Origin: Planococcus versutus | Lineage (GTDB): Bacteria; Bacillota; Bacilli; Bacillales_A; Planococcaceae | Length of the DNA: 64,000 bases | Assembly (NCBI RefSeq): GCF_001186155.3 | Contig: NZ_CP016540.2 | Span: forward strand, 2,520,001-2,584,000 | Direction of reading: 5' to 3' | Shown here: positions 43,394 to 52,272 of the stretch, piece after piece | Position numbering within the stretch: position 1 is the first letter of the stretch | Layout: each line of letters starts with the position of its first letter | The notes under the pieces: model-generated | Databases searched by the model: none | What the model was told of the DNA's origin: nothing | The model's input: only the letters and a program-made list of their open reading frames with translations | Position numbers and translations under genes: made by a program

Positions 43394-44191
43394 ATGAAAC
43401 TGACTAAAATTGCAGCGATTGCGGCTGTTATTATTTGTATGATCGTCCTAGTATTTAGTTATTTAACGTGGCAAGACAAGCTCGAAAATGTACTAGAGCC
43501 TTCTGATTCCGCACAAGCTAAGACAGAGAAAAAAAGTACATCCGAAGAAAAAGAAGATCCAGCTCGAAAAGAAAGTGTCGATTTGATGAACATCGAAAAG
43601 TTGACCGCGAATATGGATCAAGACGTTCAAGACTTGTTTAGTGCGAGAGCTGACAGTGGCGAGAACGTGAAACTGCTCATTGCCGGTTCTGCTGCGCTCG
43701 AGTCGGGTGATCCGGGATATGCTGAACTATTGAAAACGTCGTTAGAAAGTGCCTATGCCGATTTTATCGAAGTGGACGTGCTTTCTATTGAAGGAACTTC
43801 TGATTCACTGAAACGCGCGGATCTTTCCAAAGGCTACGACGTCGTGTTACTCGAGCCGATGACATTGATGAACAATGACCGCATTGCTATTGAGCAAGAA
43901 CGTGAACACATCAAAGCGTTTGAAGACAATCTTCAACGTGAAGTAAACGATGCGATTGTCATTCTTCATCCCCCGCAGCCAATATTCGGTGCTGGGTATT
44001 ATTTAGCGCAAGTGTCTGCGTTAAGAGAATTTTCAACCATTTACAGCTATGATTATATTGACCACTGGTCGGCATGGCCGGATACAGATGATGACAAGTT
44101 AAAAGACTATTTGACTGAAGACGGTTTGCCTAATGACAAAGGCGCAGAACTATGGGCAACTGAATTGGAAACGTATTTTATCGCTAACTAA
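43394..44191 (+). CDS. Membrane-anchored SGNH/GDSL-like hydrolase
   Basis: 265 residues. An N-terminal membrane anchor (AAIAAVIICMIVLVFSYL), a charged linker, then an SGNH-type domain: block I LLIAGSAALESGDPG with the candidate nucleophile Ser, YDVVLLEPMTLMNN, and the C-terminal LPNDKGAELWATELE, where the usual Asp-x-x-His is not clear. Such proteins adjoin capsule loci and are thought to add or remove acyl groups on the polymer. The ATG at 43394 follows GAGAGGAG; an upstream frame overlaps the promoter. Co-transcribed with the LCP gene 14 bp downstream. Confidence 0.8.
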   Translation: MKLTKIAAIAAVIICMIVLVFSYLTWQDKLENVLEPSDSAQAKTEKKSTSEEKEDPARKESVDLMNIEKLTANMDQDVQDLFSARADSGENVKLLIAGSAALESGDPGYAELLKTSLESAYADFIEVDVLSIEGTSDSLKRADLSKGYDVVLLEPMTLMNNDRIAIEQEREHIKAFEDNLQREVNDAIVILHPPQPIFGAGYYLAQVSALREFSTIYSYDYIDHWSAWPDTDDDKLKDYLTEDGLPNDKGAELWATELETYFIAN

Positions 44192-44205
44192 AGGGGATAT
44201 CGCAA

Positions 44206-45129
44206 ATGGCTAGAAGAGAAAAAAAGAGTAAAAAGAAAAAATGGCCGTGGGTCCTTGGCATATTGGCTCTTATCGTTATTGGTGTAGGTGTATATTTGTT
44301 TACCGTTTACACGAGTTTTACCAACACGTTAGAAGAAATGCACGAACCGATCGAACGCGAAGTGTCAGAAAAACGCGCAACGGACCAAAAAGTAACATTG
44401 AGCGAACAAGATCCGTTTTCTGTATTGCTGCTGGGAGTCGATGAACGCGAAGACGATCGAGGGCGTTCGGATACGGTGGTCGTGATGACAGTTAACCCAG
44501 CAGACAAGTCAACGAAAATGGTATCCATTCCGCGTGATACGTATACCGAAATTGTCGGACGTGGCACGACAGACAAGATCAACCACGCCTATGCATTTGG
44601 CGGCATTGAAATGTCGATGGCAACCGTTGAAAACTTATTGGATATTCCGATTGACTACGTGATGCAAGTGAACATGGAAGGTTTCCAAGATATTGTGGAT
44701 GCTGTTGGTGGTGTGGAAGTAAACAACACATTGGCTTTTGACGGTTTTCAAAAAGGCACAATCCAGTTAGATGGCCATGATGCGTTAGGCTATGTCAGAA
44801 TGCGCAAACAAGATCCGGAAGGTGATTTTGGACGACAAAATCGCCAAAAGCAAGTGATTCAAGGGATTATGAAAAAAGGGGCTTCGGTGAATAGTTTGTT
44901 GAATTACAAGCAAATTTTCACGGCGCTTGGCGATAACGTGCGGACGAACATGACGTTTGACGAAATGATGGATGTGCAGTCGAATTACCGGGATGCGATT
45001 GGTACGGTTGACCAGCTGATGGTAGAAGATGGTGTGGGCGAGACGATCAATGGCATTTGGTATTACATGATGGACGATGCGGAGTTAGCAGAGATTCAGT
45101 CGACGTTGAAAACGCATTTGAATATGTGA
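44206..45129 (+). CDS. LytR-CpsA-Psr (LCP) family cell-wall polymer ligase
   Basis: 307 residues. Lys-rich cytoplasmic N-terminus, one membrane helix (about 15-36), then the extracellular LCP domain: VLLLGVDEREDDRGRSDT, VSIPRDTYTEIVG, TDKINHAYAFGG and YVRMRKQDPEGDFGRQNRQ, containing the Arg/Asp residues that bind lipid pyrophosphate. LCP enzymes move lipid-linked polymers onto peptidoglycan, so this one probably anchors the polymer made by the adjacent minus-strand operon. Strong AAAGGGG before the ATG. Confidence 0.95.
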   Translation: MARREKKSKKKKWPWVLGILALIVIGVGVYLFTVYTSFTNTLEEMHEPIEREVSEKRATDQKVTLSEQDPFSVLLLGVDEREDDRGRSDTVVVMTVNPADKSTKMVSIPRDTYTEIVGRGTTDKINHAYAFGGIEMSMATVENLLDIPIDYVMQVNMEGFQDIVDAVGGVEVNNTLAFDGFQKGTIQLDGHDALGYVRMRKQDPEGDFGRQNRQKQVIQGIMKKGASVNSLLNYKQIFTALGDNVRTNMTFDEMMDVQSNYRDAIGTVDQLMVEDGVGETINGIWYYMMDDAELAEIQSTLKTHLNM

Positions 45130-45137
45130 GAAAGATG

Positions 45138-45167
45138 AGCATGCCTTTGAGGGGTGTGCTTTTTTTG
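45138..45167 (+). terminator. Rho-independent terminator after the LCP gene
   Basis: AGCATGCC / GGTGTGCT (two wobbles), 7-nt loop, followed by seven T. Starts 9 bp after the LCP stop. Confidence 0.75.
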
Positions 45168-45184
45168 TTTGATCGTTTTGGTGG

Positions 45185-45415
45185 AGCTTCTATAGATTAC
45201 GTGCTGACGAGTGTTGTTGTAATAGTTTGTTGTGGAGTACTAAGTCGCTTCGGGCGCTTTGGAGTGGACTCCCACAATAAGACGAGCAGCTGAGATGCGC
45301 TGCTCGTCTTATTGCTTCGCTCACTCCTTTTACGCGCCGAAGCTGGGGAGTGCTGTGATACTCAACAACATTATTAGTTCCGGTTGATAGTTTTTGGGGT
45401 AGGTTCTACAAACGC
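45185..45415 (+). repeat. Palindromic repeat P1
   Basis: About 230 bp. Inner hairpin CAATAAGACGAGCAGC / GCTGCTCGTCTTATTG (45275-45314), outer arms CGCTTCGGGCGC / GCGCCGAAGC (45246-45343), then GATACTCAACAACATTATTAG and CTACAAACGCTTGGCG. Similar copies at 45440, 55780 and 60860, and in degenerate inverted form at 54264. No open frame of significance. Confidence 0.9.
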
Positions 45416-45439
45416 TTGGCGCGGTGTAAAAATAAGTGA

Positions 45440-45672
45440 AGCTTATATAGATTACGTGCTGACGAGTGTTGTTGTAATAGTTTGTTGTGGAGTACTAAGT
45501 CGCCTTCGAGCGCTTTGGAGTGGACTCCCACAATAAGACGAGCAGCTGAGATGCGCTGCTCGTCTTATTGCTTCGCTCACTCCTTTTACGCGCCGAAGCT
45601 GTGGAGTGCTGTAATACTCAACAACATTATTAGTTCCGGTTGATAGTTTTTTTGGGGGTTCTACAAACGCTT
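45440..45672 (+). repeat. Palindromic repeat P2, tandem to P1
   Basis: The same sequence as P1 shifted by 255 bp, differing at a few sites (GCCTTCGAGCG for GCTTCGGGCG). Both arms of the inner hairpin are preserved. Confidence 0.9.
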
Positions 45673-45854
45673 GGCGCGGTGGTGCACGCGCTTTCGCTGA
45701 GGGTAAAATGAGTGGATGGTGAGTTTTACCCGGGTATTTTGTGTTTCAATCCGTGTGTTGGCTTTTTATACATAGATCACGAGATGTCAGTCATTCAAAA
45801 TTATATTATAAAGGTAGTGGCCCACTCTCCCACTACTAAAACTAAAACCTTTAG

Positions 45855-46056
45855 AAAGAGCGAAAGGTGGCGAAGTGCAAGGATGTGCTCCTGTATCGCT
45901 ACGCTAGCTTCGTCGCAAAGACATTGCACGAACTTCATTCGTTCAACGTCTTTCCCGCGGAACAACGGAGTGATGAGACCCCGCAGGAGCTTGCGACGAG
46001 GAGGCTCAGCGCTGCGTCCGCAGGAAAGCGTCCACCTGCAGCGATTTCTGAACTTA
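45855..46056 (+). repeat. GC-rich repeat Q1
   Basis: AAAGAGCGAAAGGTGGCG ... GAGACCCCGCAGGAGCTTGC, GACGAGGAGGCTCAGCGCTG, GGAAAGCGTCCACCTGCAGC, ending in GATTTCTGAACTTAC. This GC-rich block with internal complementary segments is familiar to me from intergenic regions of Bacillales genomes. Copies or parts recur at 50.6, 53.4-53.8, 56.1 and 61.4 kb. Confidence 0.85.
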
Positions 46057-46432
46057 CAATCTTTTTTTAATCTCTCACCTTGCAAGCCCTTGGCAGCTAG
46101 CACCGCGACGTCCTGTCGCGCTAGCTGCATGACCCGCATCCTGTGGGCCCGAAAGCGTCTACCTGCAGCGATTTCTGAACTTACAATTTCTTTTTTTAAT
46201 CTCTCACCCTGCAAGCCCTTGGCAGCTAGCACCGCGACGTCCTGTCGCGCTAGCTGCATGACCCGCATCCTGCGGGCCCGAAAGCGTCCACCTGCAGCGA
46301 TTTCTGAACTTACAACTTCTTTTTTTAATCTCTCACCCTGCAAGCCCTTGGCAGCTAGCACCGCGACGTCCTGTCGCGCTAGCTGCATAGACCCGCATCC
46401 TGCGGGCCCGAAAGCGTCCGCCTAGAGCGATT
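46057..46432 (+). repeat. Three tandem copies of a 129-bp Q-type unit
   Basis: The segment CTTGGCAGCTAGCACCGCGA ... GCGCTAGCTGCATGACCCGC ... GGGCCCGAAAGCGTCCACCT occurs three times with exact 129-bp spacing (anchor TGCAAGCCCT at 46081, 46210, 46339). Within each unit GCAGCTAGC / GCTAGCTGC form a stem around a CGCGACGTCCTGTCGCG dyad. Long frames across it on both strands are by-products of the repeat, not genes. Confidence 0.9.
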
Positions 46433-46466
46433 TCTTCATTTCCCCCTTCTCAATTTGCCCATATAA

Positions 46467-46499
46467 AAAACCTATTCTTAAATTTCAAGAACAGGTTTT
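46467..46499 (-). terminator. Terminator of the small helix-turn-helix gene
   Basis: On the minus strand AAACCTGTTCTT / AAGAATAGGTTT (one mismatch) followed by TTTT, 12 bp after the stop at 46511. Confidence 0.75.
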
Positions 46500-46510
46500 C
46501 ACACAATCGT

Positions 46511-46750
46511 TTATTGAATCATTTGGCTATTCATTAAATTACTCATTTTTTTTTTATAATCGTCAAACTTGAGCTTTTTGAGCTCGTATTGATTTACAAA
46601 ATAGACGAACACTCTTCGTGGAATTCCCAGTTCCTTCGCACTCACTGAAGGTCCCAAGTCTTTGCTCACGTAAAGCTCTTCCATCACATCGATTAAGGGT
46701 TTGTTGTACCGTTTTTCAACTTTCACTTTATAAGACTCGTATGCTGTCAT
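46511..46750 (-). CDS. Small putative helix-turn-helix protein, 79 aa
   Basis: Basic protein with a likely DNA-binding helix-turn-helix in the middle (VSAKELGIPRRVFVYFVNQY). The N-terminal VEKRYNKPLIDVMEELYVSK pattern is seen in phage- and plasmid-derived small regulators of Bacillales that recognise a site through the SAKELGIP helix. GGAAGGG precedes the ATG by about 12 nt. Monocistronic with its own terminator. Target unknown. Confidence 0.7.
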   Translation of the reverse strand: MTAYESYKVKVEKRYNKPLIDVMEELYVSKDLGPSVSAKELGIPRRVFVYFVNQYELKKLKFDDYKKKMSNLMNSQMIQ

Positions 46751-46946
46751 AGGCTATAAACCCTTCCTTCCCCTAGATTCGCTAGGCATTTTACACATGT
46801 ATTCTATGTCGTTGTTACTAGTATATTCTCTTTGTATAACAATTACTAGTCCAAATTACACTTTTTTTCACGTTTTATAGGTTACATGTACTCAGTGACA
46901 ATGATTCAACTTTCTAAAAACTCCAAGTACAACTACCTACTGACTG

Positions 46947-48110
46947 CTAATGCAGCCGACTAACCGAATACGGATCAATTTCCGCTTGCTTGATGAAGTT
47001 TTCCATTACGTGATCACTTTCAAATTCGTTTGCTTTTAAACGACCTATTTGAGAAATTTTTTGGTACTCGATTTCACTTTCTAGCAAATGCTCAATTCGG
47101 TTTTCAACTGTAAACAGTTCTGTTTGCATAGAAAACGAATCCCCGCTTTCAAACGGTGGCAAGTCGTGAAGATAACCTTCTGTTAATCCCGTAGAATCAT
47201 TAACTTTGCTGACGATGGCAGGAATTCCACTGCCCGCCGCTTCAATCAACGGGACACCGGTTCCCACAAAACAAAACGTATTTTGCAGCGCGTTTTTCTT
47301 TTCTCTATTCGAAATCTTGCCGTGCATGAAAATATGTGTACGTGCTGGGGAGTCCGCGATTTTCTTACGTAAGCTTGTTTCGCCTTGTCCTGTGCCGTAA
47401 ATGTGATACGTAAATTCTGGATCAATTTGAATCAGTTTTTCCATAATGTCGACCATGTAATAATTATAAGTGCGAAATTGAGCAAGTAGCCCCATCGAAA
47501 CGATGCGACGCGACTGGTGATTACCGAGTGTCTTTGTTGATTCGAGAAAGTCTAATGGCAATGGGAAGATTTTGTTGCCCAGTGATTCACCAATTGCTTT
47601 TTCTGTTCTAGTTTTAATCGTTGGATTCATAAACAGCAGCTTTTTGTAAAATGTGCGATCAATCAACTTCAAGGTTTTGTGTGCACTCAGCAAGCCTTTT
47701 GTTGAATAACTCTCCGGATGATAGACACCAGACAACCGCTTTTTGGCTGGCAATAAATACGACATCAAAAATGCATGGGGATCAAACGAGTACACCAAAT
47801 CGAATTTTTGATCCCATCGTTTTCTCACCATTTTCGTCGCCATCCACATATTGATGGTTGGATCAGACGTGTCTTCATCAACAATAATGGTGACTCCTTT
47901 AACAGACTCCAAATGGCGCAGCATGGGACCTCCACTGCTGTATAAAAACAAGGTTACTTCGTAATCATGTGCACTTAACCACTGCGCCATGCGCACGATT
48001 AAGGTTTCGATGCCACCTGGCTTCATGTTTTTATGAACAAGCGCGATCGATTTGATCGGAGCTTGCGGCTTTTCAAAATCAAAAAAACGACCACTTGTTG
48101 ATGTAAGCAT
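46947..48110 (-). CDS. Glycosyltransferase family 4
   Basis: 387 residues, GT-B fold. Acceptor loop ALVHKNMKPGGIETLIVRMA, donor domain YHIYGTGQGETSLRKKIAD, HIFMHGKISNREKKNALQ and FVGTGVPLIEAAGSGIPAIV with the EX7E-like acidic region. Cytoplasmic. Follows the epimerase gene on the same strand by 28 bp, so the two probably act in one surface-glycan pathway. More GC-rich than the glycosyltransferases of the main cluster. Start: GAGGTG 6 nt before ATG. Confidence 0.88.
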   Translation of the reverse strand: MLTSTSGRFFDFEKPQAPIKSIALVHKNMKPGGIETLIVRMAQWLSAHDYEVTLFLYSSGGPMLRHLESVKGVTIIVDEDTSDPTINMWMATKMVRKRWDQKFDLVYSFDPHAFLMSYLLPAKKRLSGVYHPESYSTKGLLSAHKTLKLIDRTFYKKLLFMNPTIKTRTEKAIGESLGNKIFPLPLDFLESTKTLGNHQSRRIVSMGLLAQFRTYNYYMVDIMEKLIQIDPEFTYHIYGTGQGETSLRKKIADSPARTHIFMHGKISNREKKNALQNTFCFVGTGVPLIEAAGSGIPAIVSKVNDSTGLTEGYLHDLPPFESGDSFSMQTELFTVENRIEHLLESEIEYQKISQIGRLKANEFESDHVMENFIKQAEIDPYSVSRLH

Positions 48111-48138
48111 GTCTTCACCTCACCTATCTCACTGTCTG

Positions 48139-49095
48139 CTACAGATTTAAGAACGCTTGTGATTTGTTTTTTGTGACGTACCAATCAAATGTGATGCGCA
48201 ATCCTTTTTCAAACGATGTGGTTGGAGTGAGTCCTGGAAATTGTGCACCTGATGTTGGTTTTTGAGAGAAAAACGATGGATCTTCTTTCTTGTTGGTTCT
48301 TCCCAGCTTATTTCCCAGGAAATAGTCTTGAAGTATAGATGCGAGTTCCACGTTACTCATCCGCGCAGTTGATGCTAGCTCATATCGCTCACCAGGTTCT
48401 CCTAAGTGAAACACCGCATCGATGGCTTCGCATAAATCGCGGACAAACAACCAATTATGTTTGTGACTGTGGGTTCTTTTTTCGCTCACGGATTCGCCGT
48501 TTAAAATTTGCTGGATAAGTGCGGGAACCAGTCCGGTTTCTTTTTGCATTGGACCGAAAATTTCTGGACTGACGGTTGTCACAATGTTCAGCCCTGTTGA
48601 CGTCTGGAATGCGCGCACCGCAGCGTCTGCTCTCCTTTTACTATCGGTATAAAGCGAAGGCATTGTACGATCGTCTAACGCAATTTGATGAAACCGAGAA
48701 TTTACATATTGAGGTTTGGGTTGGTTATTTGACGTCATCCACGCCTGTTGTGCTGCTTGCAGTACATTGAGCTTGCCGAGCACATTGGTTTGTTCGTACA
48801 ACCGAATTTCTCCAACGCTATCTGTATTGCGCGTTTCTGCTGCAAAATGAATGATGTCGGTGATGTCGTATCGCTCAAACAAATGACTGATTGCATAGGC
48901 ATTGCGAATATCAATGCGGTAGAACGAATAGCGCGCTTTTTGCTGTGGACACGAGATGTTCTCAGGGCTTGCAGCCTCGGTGTTGTAATCAATATTCACA
49001 ATTTGGTAATCCGGATATTTGTTTAAGTAATAATGAATAAAGTTCGAACCAATAAAGCCATGCCCTCCAGTGACCAATATGGTTTTTCCACTCAC
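48139..49095 (-). CDS. NAD-dependent epimerase/dehydratase (RmlB-like SDR)
   Basis: 318 residues, extended SDR fold. TGGHGFIGSNFIHYYLNKYP, DIIHFAAETRNTDSVGE, the catalytic pair in YTDSKRRAD and a RGDL-type substrate loop (THSHKHNWLFVRDLCEAI). It resembles dTDP-glucose 4,6-dehydratases but lacks the VSTDEVYG active-site triad (here VNSRFHQIALD), so its reaction is probably different and unknown. GTG start 7-8 nt after AGAGGTG. Partner of the downstream glycosyltransferase. Confidence 0.82.
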   Translation of the reverse strand: MSGKTILVTGGHGFIGSNFIHYYLNKYPDYQIVNIDYNTEAASPENISCPQQKARYSFYRIDIRNAYAISHLFERYDITDIIHFAAETRNTDSVGEIRLYEQTNVLGKLNVLQAAQQAWMTSNNQPKPQYVNSRFHQIALDDRTMPSLYTDSKRRADAAVRAFQTSTGLNIVTTVSPEIFGPMQKETGLVPALIQQILNGESVSEKRTHSHKHNWLFVRDLCEAIDAVFHLGEPGERYELASTARMSNVELASILQDYFLGNKLGRTNKKEDPSFFSQKPTSGAQFPGLTPTTSFEKGLRITFDWYVTKNKSQAFLNL

Positions 49096-49464
49096 AACTG
49101 CTCACCTCTCTTATCCACCTTCTAACCAACACGTTTCTTCTAAGTATTTTTTCCTATAGACAACTGTATTTTGAACTAGTTATTCTCTTTACCATAAGTC
49201 GGCTGTGTTAAATCTAGGTTAAAAGATTTTATTTTCTAAATATTTACTCATTGTAACTCAAATATAGCTAATAAGCATCAGAAATCCTTATTTTTTTAGT
49301 AATTTGGTCTAGTTTCTTTATAAATAGTTAGGATTATTTATATATATGTAAAATATTTGATGTAAAATATCCTGGTTTTGACATGAATTGAGCCAAATTG
49401 AAACAGCTTGCATGTTCGATAGCAGGAGTGAAAAGTCTTTTATAGAAGAAGGTTTTGGAAAAAC
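49096..49464. other. 370-bp AT-rich gap
   Basis: Upstream region of the epimerase-glycosyltransferase pair and tail region of the acyltransferase. Nothing recognisable beyond AT-rich, promoter-like sequence. Confidence 0.5.
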
Positions 49465-49498
49465 AAAAACCCCGTCTTCTTTTTAGAAGACAGGGTTT
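49465..49498 (-). terminator. Terminator overlapping the acyltransferase stop codon
   Basis: On the minus strand AAACCCTGTCTTCT / AGAAGACGGGGTTT followed by TTGTTTTTCC. Starts at the stop codon itself. Confidence 0.8.
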
Positions 49499-50522
49499 AC
49501 GGAATAAGTCGGTTCATAAGTGGCAGTTTTTGCATAGCCAAAATAATAACAAACGAAATCACGAAGATCAATATCCACATAACTGGCACACCCACAAGTG
49601 GCGTGAGTGTCGTTTCGTTTAGTCCAAAAAGCTTGTTTAAATACGTTTGGATCAGTGGATGAATAATGTAAATGCCGAATGTGGCGGTACTGATTCGCGT
49701 GATGAGCGCGTTGGGTTTTATCTTTTTGGCCATGTGCTGGAAGCTGATAAAGATGAATAACGTGATCAGCACGTTGTTCGGGCGGTAATGCTCGTAGAAA
49801 AAATCATCAAATTCGTCTGCGGGTACGCCGATGTTCAACTGATATGTTCCCCACAATGTTGCGAAATACGCGAGCACAGCGAGTATTCCAAGTGGCCGCA
49901 CGTATTTTTTGGGCACGGGATACAACACAAGATAGGCACCGAGCAAAAAGTAACCGATATACGGTTCGAACAAACCAGCTGCTAAAGCCATTTCAAAATC
50001 GAAAAACTTCGGAAGAAACGGCAAAAAGCTCGAGAATGCAATCCAAAACAACAAAAAAGCTTGGAAAGTTTTCTTATCCATGTGCTGAACGAGCAATTTC
50101 AAAAATGGCGCCATCAGGTAAAGACCTGTGATGGTGTAGAGAAACCACAAGTGGTAATAGATGTCGTCCGTTAGGAACTGAACAACAATTTCATAGGCGG
50201 TATAAGATTCGCCAAGTTCGTAAATATTGTAAAGCGTATAGATGAAACTCCAAAAAATTAACGGAATGACGACTTTGGCTAGACGTTTTTTTAGAAATTC
50301 CCAGACGCTTTCTTCTTTATCACGCGTTAATAACAATGCGCCACTCAACATGAAAAAAACCGGCACGCACCAGCGCAAGCCGGCATCAAAGACGTTGGCA
50401 AAATGCCAAATCCAGTCATCTGTCGTGGAGTTGTTGATGATTTTCGATACTATATGGATGCCGACAACGACAAAAATGGACAAGACCCGCAACCAATCCA
50501 TATAGTCATATCTTCTAGTCAT
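49497..50522 (-). CDS. Acyltransferase 3 family membrane protein
   Basis: 341 residues with about ten helices. It opens MDWLRVLSIFVVVGIHIVSK, the family's conserved Arg and His, then RWCVPVFFMLSGALLL and FGIYIIHPLIQTYL near the end. OafA/WecH-type enzymes O-acetylate extracellular or lipid-linked sugars using cytoplasmic acyl-CoA. Placed among surface-glycan genes, so it may modify one of these polymers; acceptor unknown. GAAGGAG before the ATG. Confidence 0.9.
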   Translation of the reverse strand: MTRRYDYMDWLRVLSIFVVVGIHIVSKIINNSTTDDWIWHFANVFDAGLRWCVPVFFMLSGALLLTRDKEESVWEFLKKRLAKVVIPLIFWSFIYTLYNIYELGESYTAYEIVVQFLTDDIYYHLWFLYTITGLYLMAPFLKLLVQHMDKKTFQAFLLFWIAFSSFLPFLPKFFDFEMALAAGLFEPYIGYFLLGAYLVLYPVPKKYVRPLGILAVLAYFATLWGTYQLNIGVPADEFDDFFYEHYRPNNVLITLFIFISFQHMAKKIKPNALITRISTATFGIYIIHPLIQTYLNKLFGLNETTLTPLVGVPVMWILIFVISFVIILAMQKLPLMNRLIP

Positions 50523-50555
50523 GATGGTCGCTCCTTCTTGTTGGTTATGAAAAAA

Positions 50556-50645
50556 ACGTTCCGAGCGGACGCTTTCGGGCCTGCAGGATGTAGGTCATGC
50601 AACTGGCGCGACAGGACGTCGCGGTGCCAGTTGCCGCTCTCCACG
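50556..50645 (-). repeat. Partial Q-type repeat (inverted)
   Basis: GGACGCTTTCGGGCCTGCAG, TCATGCAACTGGCGCGACAG and GACGTCGCGGTGCCAGTTGC match the reverse complement of the Q unit, except that the stem GCTAGCTGC is replaced on both sides by CAACTGGC/GCCAGTTG, so pairing is kept. Confidence 0.8.
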
Positions 50646-50797
50646 TTTTCATCTAAGTTTGTTATTAATAGAAGTGCGTAATTGAAATTTGGTTATATAG
50701 AAGGAAAATTTTATATGAGTGCAATTTTTAGTGTTTGTGCTCTTATATCTTAGCTTGTTGGCGGGGTTTGAGCCACTACAAATTGATTGCAGTTGTG

Positions 50798-51760
50798 TTA
50801 CTTTTTTAGTTGGTAACACAGCTGGCGGATTTGTGTGCTGTTGGTGTCGATGAGTTGTTGGCCGAGTTGTGCGAGTTTGGCGATGTTTTGAGGTGAGCCA
50901 TCGTCTAGTTTTTCTGTGCCTTTTTCGAGTAGCTCGATTTGAAAACGGTAGTAGCGTTTGGCGTGTTGCCGGTCGGGTAAGACGTATTTGAGTTGGTAGT
51001 CGACGACATCGGAGCTGCCGTCCATTAATACGTACCAGAGAGGACGCGCCCAACTCAGCAAGCCCCACGTTCTGAACTTTTCAAACTTGAGAGTCAACTG
51101 CGGATTGCCAGTACCGAGTGAAACGATCAAGATGTCATCGTCTTCTGGAAACACTTCTGTTGCTTCGGCATAAGCACACATCGCGGGATTATTAGCGAAT
51201 ACGCCGCCATCGATAAAACGTGCGCCTGGGTACGCTTGTATTTTTTTCGGACTAAAATAAGTAGGTGCTGCCGACGCTGCGCGTGCCACATCGCTCATTA
51301 AGACATTTTTCTCTATTTTTTTCGTATTCACATCGCTGCTTTTAAAAAATGAGGTGTACCGGCCGTTTAGTTCGTAGCTCGGTACCACAACGTTAACAAT
51401 CGCTTGCGAGATTAATATGTCTCCAAAATACGTTTGAAGTACCTTTTCAAGTGCTTGCGCGTGGTAGCGACTTGTAAAAAGACCCCGTGTAATTTTATAA
51501 AACCAGCTTTTATCAAAAATTGCGTGCGATTCATTTTGATAAAACCCGAGAAATTGTTCGGCTGTGTAACGCGGCTCTTTTTTGTTTTGGTGATGAGGTG
51601 CGACAAGGCCCAATGCTAATATGCCGCCCGTTGATGCCCCAACAACTAAATCAAATAGCTCAGAGATCGGTTTGCCGCTTTGTTTTTCCAGTTCTGCTAA
51701 AACCATTGCCGGGATAATGCCACGTACGCCTCCACCATCAATTGATAACACTCTTTTCAT
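50798..51760 (-). CDS. Patatin-like phospholipase
   Basis: 320 residues, cytoplasmic, no signal peptide. Oxyanion loop SIDGGGVRGIIPAM, nucleophile Ser in the elbow GASTGG (about residue 43), catalytic Asp in FIDGGVFANNPAM (about residue 185). Family members hydrolyse phospholipids or other acyl esters. Single-gene unit; no nucleotidyltransferase or other defence gene is adjacent, so a CBASS effector role is not indicated. GAGGTG before the ATG. Confidence 0.9.
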   Translation of the reverse strand: MKRVLSIDGGGVRGIIPAMVLAELEKQSGKPISELFDLVVGASTGGILALGLVAPHHQNKKEPRYTAEQFLGFYQNESHAIFDKSWFYKITRGLFTSRYHAQALEKVLQTYFGDILISQAIVNVVVPSYELNGRYTSFFKSSDVNTKKIEKNVLMSDVARAASAAPTYFSPKKIQAYPGARFIDGGVFANNPAMCAYAEATEVFPEDDDILIVSLGTGNPQLTLKFEKFRTWGLLSWARPLWYVLMDGSSDVVDYQLKYVLPDRQHAKRYYRFQIELLEKGTEKLDDGSPQNIAKLAQLGQQLIDTNSTQIRQLCYQLKK

Positions 51761-52160
51761 GACGACACCTCATTTCCAAACTATTCAGACTTTCAGTCAT
51801 TGTATAAATTCTACCTCTTCTTGTCAAAATCCATAAGCCAACTATTATTGTAATCTCATTTACCGTGTAATTAAGAATAAGAATTTATTTTTTTGATAAC
51901 TTATTGACTTAACTATAAGCCTCTTTCCGATTGCCTAGTAACAGGAACAGAAATTGTATTTTTTCGTTTTGTATCGGCAAAATAGAGCTGGTTTATTTTT
52001 AAAATATGTATTTATTAGGAGATTAGTTGTAACAATTCAACTACATTTTTCATATTTTCATGAATTTAAACCTTTTTTGCCGTTTTTTTTGATTTTTAAA
52101 ACCTTGCTGTTACAAGGTTTTAGAGGCTTTTTTCACTTTGTTATACAACTGTAATATAAC
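51761..52160. other. 400-bp AT-rich gap with one hairpin
   Basis: Contains AAAACCTTG / CAAGGTTTT (52098-52121) followed by AGAGGCTTTTTT on the plus strand, in the leader of the NlpC/P60 gene. It may be a terminator or part of an attenuator. Otherwise nothing recognisable. Confidence 0.5.
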
Positions 52161-52272
52161 TGCAATTGAATTGACGTTGTTTTTAAACAGGTCTGTCTAT
52201 ATAGTAAATGACAGAGCAAAATATTATTAATTCATATTCTTGAATAATAAAAACTTGGAGGAACCAACAACA

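Noticed and set aside
45712..46425. Long open frames on both strands (237 and 195 codons) through the Q repeats
   Set aside because: They arise from the 129-bp tandem unit, whose length is divisible by 3. They have no ribosome binding site, biased repetitive composition and no homologous protein that I recognise.
50798..51760. Patatin as a CBASS (CapV-like) defence effector
   Set aside because: No cyclic-nucleotide synthetase, sensor or ubiquitin-like partner genes are adjacent. The neighbours are surface and wall genes.
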